A stretch of 5,566 nucleotides of DNA from Candidatus Roizmanbacteria bacterium CG22_combo_CG10-13_8_21_14_all_34_12 (GTDB taxonomy: Bacteria > Patescibacteriota > Microgenomatia > UBA1406 > GWC2-37-13), in NCBI GenBank assembly GCA_002786595.1, contig PCTC01000059.1:1-5566 (forward strand). Reading direction: 5' to 3'. Shown in pieces: positions 1 through 5,083 of the stretch. A model generated the notes under the pieces. The model had not been told where the DNA came from. It did no database searches and saw only the letters and a list, made by a program, of their open reading frames with translations. Position numbers and translations under genes: made by a program. Positions within the stretch are counted from its first letter, which is position 1. Each line of letters opens with the position of its first letter.

Positions 1-133
1 GGGTCACAATGAATTTTATTGAAGATTCCTTTATCGCCTGAAGTAGTCTTAGATTTTCCTCTCCTGGAACACCAAAAATATACTTTATTCCTTCACTTTC
101 CAAACATTTGATAAATAATTCTGCACTGTTCAT
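1..133 (-). CDS. Acetolactate synthase-like ThDP enzyme, N-terminal fragment (runs off window)
   Basis: The first 44 codons of a gene that starts with ATG at 133 and leaves the window at its left edge. The translation begins MNSAELFIKCLESEGIKYIF and continues with GVPGEENL (residues 21-28), ending ...KFIVT. This is the N-terminal pyrimidine-binding domain signature of the acetolactate synthase/pyruvate oxidase family (thiamine-diphosphate enzymes): a helix with the pattern A-x-L-x-x-x-x-L-E-x-E-G, then a strand ending in F-G-V-P-G. In this family the next residues are usually R-H-E-Q-G-A, whose Glu activates ThDP; they fall just outside the window. The normal enzyme has about 550 residues and condenses two pyruvates to acetolactate for branched-chain amino acid or acetoin synthesis. 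Catabolic (AlsS) and anabolic (IlvB) forms, or another ThDP enzyme such as an oxalyl-CoA decarboxylase relative, cannot be told apart from 44 residues. The start fits the family. There is no Shine-Dalgarno upstream, and the gene follows a terminator, so it is a separate transcription unit. Confidence 0.85.
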   Translation of the reverse strand, partial: MNSAELFIKCLESEGIKYIFGVPGEENLRLLQAIKESSIKFIVT

Positions 134-142
134 TGGACAACT

Positions 143-171
143 ATATTAGTATCTTTTATGTTTAATTTCAA
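143..171 (-). promoter_or_regulatory. Putative sigma70-type promoter for the acetolactate synthase-like gene
   Basis: On the minus strand TTGAAA (171-166; 5 of 6 to the -35 consensus) is followed by a 17-nt spacer and TAATAT (148-143; 4 of 6 to the -10). Transcription would start near 136, only a few bases before the ATG at 133, which would make the mRNA leaderless or nearly so. That agrees with the absence of a Shine-Dalgarno. The site lies directly after the terminator of the upstream operon, where a new promoter is needed. The DNA is very AT-rich, so chance matches are easy. A TATAGT (145-140) nearby is an alternative -10 with a poorer spacer. Confidence 0.4.
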
Positions 172-174
172 TTG

Positions 175-212
175 AAAAACAGCGCCCAGTTATAAGATAA
201 CTCAAGGCGCTG
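175..212 (-). terminator. Intrinsic (Rho-independent) terminator closing the operon
   Basis: On the minus strand the 7-bp GC-rich stem CAGCGCC/GGCGCTG (212-206 with 186-180) is followed at once by five T residues (179-175). Inside the stem is a second perfect 6-bp stem, AGTTAT/ATAACT (202-197 with 193-188), with a 3-nt loop CTT. A 3-by-1 internal loop separates the two stems. It begins 13 nt after the TAA of the small DUF5666-like gene, the expected place for the end of the operon. The opposite strand has no T-run after the stem, so termination should be one-directional. Confidence 0.88.
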
Positions 213-225
213 CAAAATTAATATT

Positions 226-654
226 TTATTTATCTGTTGGAGGTTGTTGTTGCCCTATTTGGATTGGATTAAGTTGAACGTTTTGAGCTGTTACTGATCC
301 GTCAGTATTTTCTGATCCAAAAACTGAAACCTTTTCGCCAATTTTAAGTTCCGACTTATTAACGGTCTCGGTTTTATTGATCTGGGTCTTATCATTGATC
401 AAAATGATCTTACTGCTGTTATCTTGCAATTTGACTGTAATTGATTTGTTGTCTGCTGAAATTATTTCCCCAGCAACTGGTCTAAACCCTCCTCGAGGCG
501 TCCCTGTTCCCACTTTTCCATTTCTAACCGTTCCATCACCTAGTTGTCCAGAAAAATTTCCTCTCTGACTCTGTTGATATTTTATACCACCGTAAAATCC
601 TACACCGGTAAAGACTACTATTAATAATGTTGTTATTAAAGAATTGTCTTTCAT
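226..654 (-). CDS. Small membrane-anchored DUF5666-like protein
   Basis: A 142-residue protein. Residues 1-6 are polar with one Lys and one Asp, and 7-24 form a hydrophobic segment (signal anchor or uncleaved signal peptide; no lipobox Cys). A Gly-, Arg- and Gln-rich linker follows (about 27-58). Residues 59-130 are a beta-rich module with the flow V-A-G-E-I-I-S-A-D, S-I-T-V-K-L, T-Q-I-N, L-K-I-G-E-K-V-S-V-F-G and G-S-V-T-A-Q-N-V-Q-L. This order (strand with G-x-I, a mid-domain T-x-I, L-x-x-G-x-x-V-x-V-x-G, then A-x-x-V/I at the end) is what I know from DUF5666 and similar OB-like domains. The tail is Q/P-rich. The protein is predicted to sit on the outer face of the cytoplasmic membrane. It is the last gene of the ABC-pump operon, just before the terminator, so an accessory role to the pump is plausible, but no biochemical function is known to me. 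The start is secured by an excellent Shine-Dalgarno. Confidence 0.72.
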   Translation of the reverse strand: MKDNSLITTLLIVVFTGVGFYGGIKYQQSQRGNFSGQLGDGTVRNGKVGTGTPRGGFRPVAGEIISADNKSITVKLQDNSSKIILINDKTQINKTETVNKSELKIGEKVSVFGSENTDGSVTAQNVQLNPIQIGQQQPPTDK

Positions 655-663
655 TTTTATATA

Positions 664-674
664 TTCACCTCCTT
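664..674 (-). promoter_or_regulatory. Strong Shine-Dalgarno of the DUF5666-like gene
   Basis: The minus strand reads AAGGAGGTGAA (674-664), a near-complete anti-16S match, about 10 nt from the ATG at 654. It is by far the strongest ribosome-binding site in the window, whereas the permease just upstream has none. The last gene may therefore be translated at a higher rate than the pump, independently of coupling. A small TTGAAA/TTTCAA hairpin (688-683 with 678-673) touches its 5' edge. Confidence 0.85.
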
Positions 675-698
675 GAAAAAAATTTCAATTTATATTAA

Positions 699-801
699 TG
701 TCATTCCCGCGTTTACCCTGAGTTAATCGAAGGGGAGGCGGGAATCCAGACGTTCCTGGATCCCCGTCTCTGCCTGCGCAGACAGGTTCACGGGGATGAC
801 A
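699..801. repeat. GC-rich nested inverted repeat (MITE/REP-like element)
   Basis: This 103-bp element is about 58% G+C (60 of 103) in a clearly AT-rich region. Its ends are imperfect inverted repeats, TGTCATTCCCGCG (699-711) and CACGGGGATGACA (789-801), 11 of 13 matching. Between them are a second pair, GGCGGGAATCCAG (737-749) with CTGGATCCCCGTC (756-768), also 11 of 13, and two small side hairpins: CCCT (716-719) with AGGG (731-734), and CCTG (773-776) with CAGG (783-786). The whole can fold as a cloverleaf. The ends TGTCATTCCCG...GGATGACA and the inner GGGAATCCAG...CTGGAT resemble a dispersed intergenic repeat I know from many bacterial and CPR genomes. It lies 12 nt after the permease stop and 25 nt before the Shine-Dalgarno of the next gene. 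No T-run follows it on either strand, so it is not a classical terminator; a role in mRNA processing or stability within the operon is possible. No clear target-site duplication is seen. Confidence 0.85.
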
Positions 802-813
802 ATGTTGGTAATT

Positions 814-2037
814 TTATTCATATCTTAATGCTTCGATCGGTTGTAGGTTTGCAGCTTTCCTTGCCGGATACAATCCAAAAACTATACCAATAAGGCTGGA
901 AACACCTATTGCTAATGCTATTGAAGATATAGAAATAACATAAGATAGATTCATGATCTTTGATATTACAAATGAAGCGGTCAATCCAAATATCATTCCA
1001 AATATCCCTCCTATAAAAGTCAATAAGATTGATTCTATTAAAAACTGAGTGATGATCGTCTTCTTTTTGGCTCCTAATGCCTTGCGAAGTCCAATCTCAC
1101 GAGTACGTTCAGTTACCGTTACCAACATTATGTTCATAATTCCAATACCACCGACCAAAAGGGAAATTGCGGCAATGCCTCCAAGTAAAGCTGTTAATGT
1201 TCCGGTCACCTGTGAGACAGTGCTTAGAAGATCGCTTTGAGACATGATGGTAAAATCTGCTTCCTCCGGACTGGTTAATTTATGTTCACTAAGTAGTAGA
1301 TAGCCTATCTCGTCTTGAGCTTGGACCATTATTTCTTTGGATTTCGCCTCAATTGAAATACTGGTCAAATTTGTTTTCCCAAAAATTTGTTTTTGAGCAG
1401 TGGTCAGTGGGACATATATCATGTCATCTGGATTATTAAAACCTGACCCTCCTTTTGAAACTGTTACACCGATAACTTTTAATGTCTGATTTCCGGCTTT
1501 TATCGTTTTTCCAATTGGATCAATTTCACCAAAGAGATCTGTTGCTGTTGTTGGACCTAAGACAGCTACTTTGCTAATTGAACTATTATCTCTTTCCGTT
1601 ATAAATACACCTTTTGACATTGTTATTTTTTTGATATCTGCATATTGCGGATAAACTCCTATGATAGAAACATTGGTATTATTTCTTCCGGCAATTATTT
1701 GAGAACGACTGGAATATTCTGGTGATATTTTACTAATCAAAGTTGTACTAAGTTTTTCTTCTATTTTTTTTGCATCAGATAAAGTAAGACTAGTACTTCC
1801 GCCTTGTGCACCCATAATGCCACCACTGCTCTGTCTTGCCGGGCTCACTGTAAGTAAATTTGATCCCAGCGACTGAATTTGATCTTCAATAGATTTTTGA
1901 CTTCCCTGTCCTAAGGAAATAAGGGTAATAACACTTCCAATACCAATAATTATTCCAAGAATGGCCAATCCCGTTCTCATTTTATTTAATGTTAGAGTTT
2001 GAAAGCCTTCAATAATAGTTTCAATAATATCTTGCAT
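814..2037 (-). CDS. MacB-type ABC transporter permease (MacB_PCD + FtsX)
   Basis: A 407-residue integral membrane protein, full length for the non-fused MacB-like permease family. TM1 spans about residues 22-44, directly after the family motif L-N-K-M-R-T-G-L-A-I-L-G-I-I-I-G. The extracytoplasmic MacB_PCD-type domain runs from about 46 to 275 and carries family motifs such as L-G-S-N-L-L-T-V and V-A-V-L-G. It is followed by the FtsX core with TM2 (about 282-306), TM3 (330-358) and TM4 (368-390). The loop after TM2, VTERTREIGLRKALGAKK (308-325), is the coupling-helix region that contacts the ATPase. The C-terminus, YPARKAANLQPIEALRYE, is the family hallmark. MacB-type (type VII) ABC systems do not move substrates through a membrane pore. 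They use ATP in the cytoplasm to drive shape changes in the periplasmic domain. The gene starts 5 nt after the ATPase stop with no Shine-Dalgarno, which suggests translational coupling. The substrate cannot be inferred. Confidence 0.93.
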   Translation of the reverse strand: MQDIIETIIEGFQTLTLNKMRTGLAILGIIIGIGSVITLISLGQGSQKSIEDQIQSLGSNLLTVSPARQSSGGIMGAQGGSTSLTLSDAKKIEEKLSTTLISKISPEYSSRSQIIAGRNNTNVSIIGVYPQYADIKKITMSKGVFITERDNSSISKVAVLGPTTATDLFGEIDPIGKTIKAGNQTLKVIGVTVSKGGSGFNNPDDMIYVPLTTAQKQIFGKTNLTSISIEAKSKEIMVQAQDEIGYLLLSEHKLTSPEEADFTIMSQSDLLSTVSQVTGTLTALLGGIAAISLLVGGIGIMNIMLVTVTERTREIGLRKALGAKKKTIITQFLIESILLTFIGGIFGMIFGLTASFVISKIMNLSYVISISSIALAIGVSSLIGIVFGLYPARKAANLQPIEALRYE

Positions 2038-2042
2038 AAAAT

Positions 2043-2723
2043 TTAGTGTTTAATTTTTTCATCCTTTTCAATTTTCCCGTCCCTAATATGGATTATCCGT
2101 TTTGCGTGTTTGGCAATATCTGGTTCATGGGTGATCATTACGATGGTATGACCTTGATTGTTTAATTTTTCAAAAATACTCATTATTTCTTCTGCTTGAG
2201 CGCTGGCAATATTTCCTGTTGGCTCATCAGCAAGTAAAATTGCAGGATTCATAACCAATGCTCTAGCTATTGCAACTCTTTGTTGTTGTCCACCTGAAAG
2301 TTGGTTAGTTGTGTGTAAAAGTCTATTACCTAGGCCGACCATCTCTAAATATTTTTTTGCTGTCTCTAGTTTTTTTTCTTTTTCTATTCCGGCATAGCTC
2401 ATTGGAAGCATGACATTTTGCATTGTCGTTGTTCTGGGTAAAAGATTATATGATTGAAAAACGAAACCAATTTTTCTATTTCTAATATCAGCTAATTGGT
2501 CTTCATCTAATTTTGATACGTTTTCTCCGCTTAAAATATATTGACCGCTTGTTGGTTGATCAAGGGCACCCAGAATATGCATGAGGGTTGATTTTCCGGA
2601 TCCTGATGGACCCATGATCGCCACGTATTCACCCTTATCTATTTGGAAGGAAACATTGTCTAAGGCGATCGTTTTAACTTCTCCAATACTATATATCTTT
2701 GAAAGTTTTGATACTTTTATCAT
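2043..2723 (-). CDS. MacB/LolD-type ABC transporter ATP-binding protein
   Basis: Numbered from the ATG at 2723 this is a 226-residue ATPase, the usual length of LolD/MacB-type subunits. Motifs are Walker A GPSGSGKST (38-46), Q-loop Gln 90 in V-F-Q-S-Y-N-L-L-P, signature LSGGQQQR (142-149), Walker B ILLADEP (162-168; catalytic Glu 167) and H-loop His 199 in MITHE. The D-loop reads T-G-N-I-A-S-A, whereas this family normally has T-G-N-L-D-S or T-G-A-L-D-S, so the D-loop Asp is replaced by Ala. The reading frame is open further upstream to an ATG at 2777, but that would add 18 residues inside the adaptor gene with no family match. The 2723 ATG has GGGGAG 5 nt upstream and begins exactly at the family N-terminus (M-I-K-V-S-K-L-S-K-I-Y). 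It lies 1 nt after the adaptor stop. The protein should pair as a homodimer with two copies of the adjacent permease and power the pump from the cytoplasm. Confidence 0.94.
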   Translation of the reverse strand: MIKVSKLSKIYSIGEVKTIALDNVSFQIDKGEYVAIMGPSGSGKSTLMHILGALDQPTSGQYILSGENVSKLDEDQLADIRNRKIGFVFQSYNLLPRTTTMQNVMLPMSYAGIEKEKKLETAKKYLEMVGLGNRLLHTTNQLSGGQQQRVAIARALVMNPAILLADEPTGNIASAQAEEIMSIFEKLNNQGHTIVMITHEPDIAKHAKRIIHIRDGKIEKDEKIKH

Positions 2724-2724
2724 A

Positions 2725-4032
2725 TTATCTCCCCTGAATTCTGACATTTCCCCCTTGTCCACCGCCAAAGCTCCCAAATACAGATTTAGTCTGTTGTGTA
2801 GTTGTGCTGGTAGTTTGAGTTGTGGAAGTTATAACTATATCACCTTCACCTAAACCTGAGATTATCTCTGTTTGACTATCCGAAGCCAATCCAATTTCAA
2901 CAATTTGATCAATAGGCTTTCCATTCTTCATTATCTGAACATAATTTGCTCCATCACTATTTATTTTTACTGCTGATGAAGATACTAATAGAACGTTATC
3001 TTTCGTGTTGGTGATAATATTTGCCGAAACACCCATATTGGGTAAAATCGTATTTGAATTAGTGTCTAAAAGAATTACCGTTGGATAATTTGTTACTCCA
3101 GATGAAACTGAGCCAACCATATCAATGGAAATAACCTTACCGGTAAAAGTTTTGTCAGAAAACGCATCAAAAGTAATTGTTGCCTTATCATCTATTTTTA
3201 TTTTCGGAACATCGATTTCAGTCAGATTAATTGATAGTGTTGGGAGTGCGCTTGTTTTTATATTGGCAATTTTATTAGTGGTAGCCGAAGTATTACTACT
3301 TGACTGTGAATTGATGACTGTTCCTATTTGAAGAGAAAGACCAGAAACCGTTCCAGAGATCGGCGCATAAATAATTGGTGAGGCTTGTTGATAAGCGTAC
3401 CAAGCGGTATTAAGTGAGGTTTGAGATTGTTCAATCGCTTTTTGCTGAGCTTTATATTTTGCCTCGGACGCAAGCCAATTATCCTCTGAAACTTTATAAT
3501 CTGTTTGAGATTCTCTTTCTGGCGTATTTGGGGTTCCGTCACTATTTTCGTATAAACTATTTGTTGACAAGTCAAAGTGACTTTGCCACTTCGTAAACAG
3601 ATCGGACTGGACAGTATATAAATTATCCTTAGCGGTCTGAAGCGAGTTCTTTGCTGATTGATACGACGCCCATGCCTGAGATGATTTTTGTTGACCTTCC
3701 AGATCAAGCTCTAACTCAGCGATCTTATCCCCTATTTTGACCACATCTCCGTCTTTAACGTATATATTTTTAACAACTCCTGTCGCCGAGGTTGTGATAT
3801 TGCTACTATTGGTTGAGGCGACTGATCCAGAACCTGTAACTGCAACTATAAGATTTCCTTTAGAAACTTCTTCTGTTTGGTAGGAAATTTGATTTTTATT
3901 ATTAAAAAATAATTTTGAAATTGAAAAATATCCAACTATTAAAATAACCGTCAATAAAATAATTTTTTTTATCAACGACAATTTTTTGATCTGTTGAAAG
4001 AATGTTGAAATTTTTCCAATAATTTTTTGCAT
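2725..4032 (-). CDS. MacA/HlyD-family membrane fusion (adaptor) protein
   Basis: A 435-residue adaptor. It has a basic N-terminus, one TM anchor (about 22-43) and a first barrel-sandwich/lipoyl half (about 77-112, with G-V-V-K-N-I-Y-V-K-D-G-D-V-V-K-I-G-D). A long alpha-hairpin (about 113-218) is rich in Ala, Gln, Ser and Trp. The second lipoyl half is I-Y-A-P-I-S-G-T-V-S-G (221-231), then a beta-barrel (about 260-345) and a membrane-proximal domain (about 346-405) ending E-I-I-S-G-L-G-E-G-D-I-V-I. The tail (403-435) is low in complexity: a Thr/Gln/Ser stretch followed by Gly-rich residues. The order matches MacA-type adaptors that work with MacB ABC pumps. The hairpin turn (about 151-180) is polar (N-S-D-G-T-P-N-T-P), and the hairpin has only one Arg (173), without the R-x-x-x-L spacing of TolC-binding adaptors. 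The gene has no clear Shine-Dalgarno and lies 30 nt after the kinase stop. Its last codons contain the ribosome-binding site of the ATPase. Confidence 0.92.
   Translation of the reverse strand: MQKIIGKISTFFQQIKKLSLIKKIILLTVILIVGYFSISKLFFNNKNQISYQTEEVSKGNLIVAVTGSGSVASTNSSNITTSATGVVKNIYVKDGDVVKIGDKIAELELDLEGQQKSSQAWASYQSAKNSLQTAKDNLYTVQSDLFTKWQSHFDLSTNSLYENSDGTPNTPERESQTDYKVSEDNWLASEAKYKAQQKAIEQSQTSLNTAWYAYQQASPIIYAPISGTVSGLSLQIGTVINSQSSSNTSATTNKIANIKTSALPTLSINLTEIDVPKIKIDDKATITFDAFSDKTFTGKVISIDMVGSVSSGVTNYPTVILLDTNSNTILPNMGVSANIITNTKDNVLLVSSSAVKINSDGANYVQIMKNGKPIDQIVEIGLASDSQTEIISGLGEGDIVITSTTQTTSTTTQQTKSVFGSFGGGQGGNVRIQGR
2729..2734 (-). promoter_or_regulatory. Shine-Dalgarno that decides the ATPase start
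   Basis: The minus strand reads GGGGAG (2734-2729), inside the last two sense codons of the adaptor gene, 5 nt before the ATG at 2723. It supports 2723 over the upstream in-frame ATG at 2777. Its position within the previous coding sequence implies that ribosomes ending on the adaptor help start the ATPase. Confidence 0.75.
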
Positions 4033-4046
4033 GAATTGAATTTTAA

Positions 4047-4052
4047 ATTATA
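4047..4052 (-). promoter_or_regulatory. Possible internal -10 box before the adaptor gene
   Basis: The 30-nt gap between kinase and adaptor contains a perfect TATAAT on the minus strand (4052-4047). At a 17-nt spacing the -35 position reads TGATTA (4075-4070), a poor match, and there is no TG extension. Transcription would begin about 8 nt before the adaptor ATG, giving an mRNA too short for a Shine-Dalgarno, and none is present. In such AT-rich DNA the match may be chance. Confidence 0.25.
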
Positions 4053-4062
4053 AATCTGAAAA

Positions 4063-5079
4063 TTAACTGTAATCAGGTAAATAAACCGTTACTGTTGTTC
4101 CTTTATTTATTTTACTTGTAATTTCAATTGTTCCTTTATGTTGATCAACTATCTTTTTTGCAATTGATAAACCCAAACCATAACCATTAATTCCTTTTTT
4201 TGATCTTGCTTTGTCAGACCTATAAAACCTATTAAAAAGATGTGGAATATCTTTTTCATCTATACCTATCCCTTTATCAGAGATTGAAACAATAATAGAG
4301 TTTTTTATTTTTTTTGATTTAATGGAAATAGTTGACCCTTCCTTACTATATTTGATAGCATTGTCCAAAAGGATTACAAAGAGATCTACTAAACCATACT
4401 TATCCCCGCCAAGAAGACCGTCGACAATTAAACTTTTTATCGTAATATTTCTATTTTTTGCTAAAGCTTCAATAGTTTGTAAAGATTCGTTGATAATCTG
4501 CTTTAAAGAGTTTTTTTCAAAGTGATTGTTTATCTTAGGTTTTTCATACTGAGCAAGTTGTAGTAAAGAATCTGAAAGTTTTTGTAGATCATTGACATCT
4601 TCAACGCTTTCATTCATTACTTTTTTGGCTTCAATAATGGTGAGATCTTTATCTCGCAGATTAACTTCAAGAGAACTTTTTAAGGCTGTTAAAGGAGTTC
4701 TGAATTCATGAGAAGCATCGGAGATAAATCGGTTTTGCTCTTCTACCATCTCTTGAATTGGACGTAAGGTTTTTCCGGCTAAAAAATATGAAAGACTACC
4801 TACGATAAAGAATATTCCGCTGTTGATAATTACCAGAATAAGGGCCAACCTATTTTTCATTTCTTCAACCAAGTCCGGATCCACAAAACGAATCTCCGGA
4901 GGCTTTGGAAAATAATTATTCTCCTGAAACCTTCGCTCTATCCTCAACCTTTGATTTTGAGAAAATCGGTCAATTTCACCAGTTATCCCTTTATAGATAA
5001 TCAGACTGAAAGATATACTAATGAATATTAATATCAATAGATACCAAGCGGTTAATTTTAATCGAGCATTTTTAAACAT
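4063..5079 (-). CDS. Two-component sensor histidine kinase (EnvZ/PhoR type)
   Basis: Numbered from the ATG at 5079 this is a 338-residue membrane kinase. TM1 lies at about 11-31, a short extracytoplasmic sensor of about 46 residues (32-77) follows, and TM2 is at about 78-100. A very short linker leads through T-L-R-P-I (104-108) to the dimerisation and phosphoacceptor helix S-D-A-S-H-E-F-R-T-P-L-T (120-131; His 124). The catalytic ATPase domain has the N box L-L-D-N-A-I-K-Y-S (Asn 240), G1 box D-K-G-I-G-I-D (268-274), F box L-F-N-R-F-Y-R (281-287) and G2 box G-Y-G-L-G-L (299-304). All catalytic motifs are intact. A full HAMP domain is not evident; only its proline-containing start remains. 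The alternative ATG at 5109 lies inside the response-regulator gene. The 5079 ATG has GGGGAG 10 nt upstream and yields a typical basic start before TM1. The kinase should autophosphorylate on His 124 and pass phosphate to the adjacent regulator. Its signal is unknown, but the position points to envelope stress or pump substrate. Confidence 0.95.
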   Translation of the reverse strand: MFKNARLKLTAWYLLILIFISISFSLIIYKGITGEIDRFSQNQRLRIERRFQENNYFPKPPEIRFVDPDLVEEMKNRLALILVIINSGIFFIVGSLSYFLAGKTLRPIQEMVEEQNRFISDASHEFRTPLTALKSSLEVNLRDKDLTIIEAKKVMNESVEDVNDLQKLSDSLLQLAQYEKPKINNHFEKNSLKQIINESLQTIEALAKNRNITIKSLIVDGLLGGDKYGLVDLFVILLDNAIKYSKEGSTISIKSKKIKNSIIVSISDKGIGIDEKDIPHLFNRFYRSDKARSKKGINGYGLGLSIAKKIVDQHKGTIEITSKINKGTTVTVYLPDYS

Positions 5080-5083
5080 ATTT

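Noticed and set aside
377..568. Plus-strand open frame opposite the DUF5666-like gene, with similar plus-strand frames at 1049-1240, 2581-2853, 3125-3331, 3414-3596 and 4322-4525
   Set aside because: All lie opposite strong minus-strand genes, show no family motif and have no convincing ribosome-binding site.
655..698. A promoter of its own for the DUF5666-like gene, using TTGAAA (688-683) and TATATAAA near the ATG
   Set aside because: The spacing would place the transcript start at or beyond the ATG and would cut off the excellent Shine-Dalgarno, so read-through from the pump genes is more likely.
699..801. The GC-rich repeat as an intrinsic terminator or a CRISPR repeat
   Set aside because: There is no T-run after the stem on either strand, and there is only one copy here with no spacer array. 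It is kept as an inverted-repeat element only.
2724..2777. Longer ATPase beginning at the ATG at 2777
   Set aside because: The extra 18 residues overlap the adaptor's Gly-rich end in another frame and match nothing in the family. The ATG at 2723 has a good Shine-Dalgarno and the family N-terminus.
3324..3707. Minus-strand open frame of 127 codons within the adaptor gene
   Set aside because: It lies fully inside the well-supported adaptor coding region in another frame, has no recognisable motif, and its composition (many Arg, Ile, Lys) is typical of a shifted reading of the real gene.
3963..3970. Run of eight T (A on the coding strand) in the adaptor as a programmed slippage site
   Set aside because: The frame stays open through it, there is no downstream stimulatory structure that I can see, and it encodes Lys codons in a basic membrane-anchor flank, as expected in AT-rich DNA.
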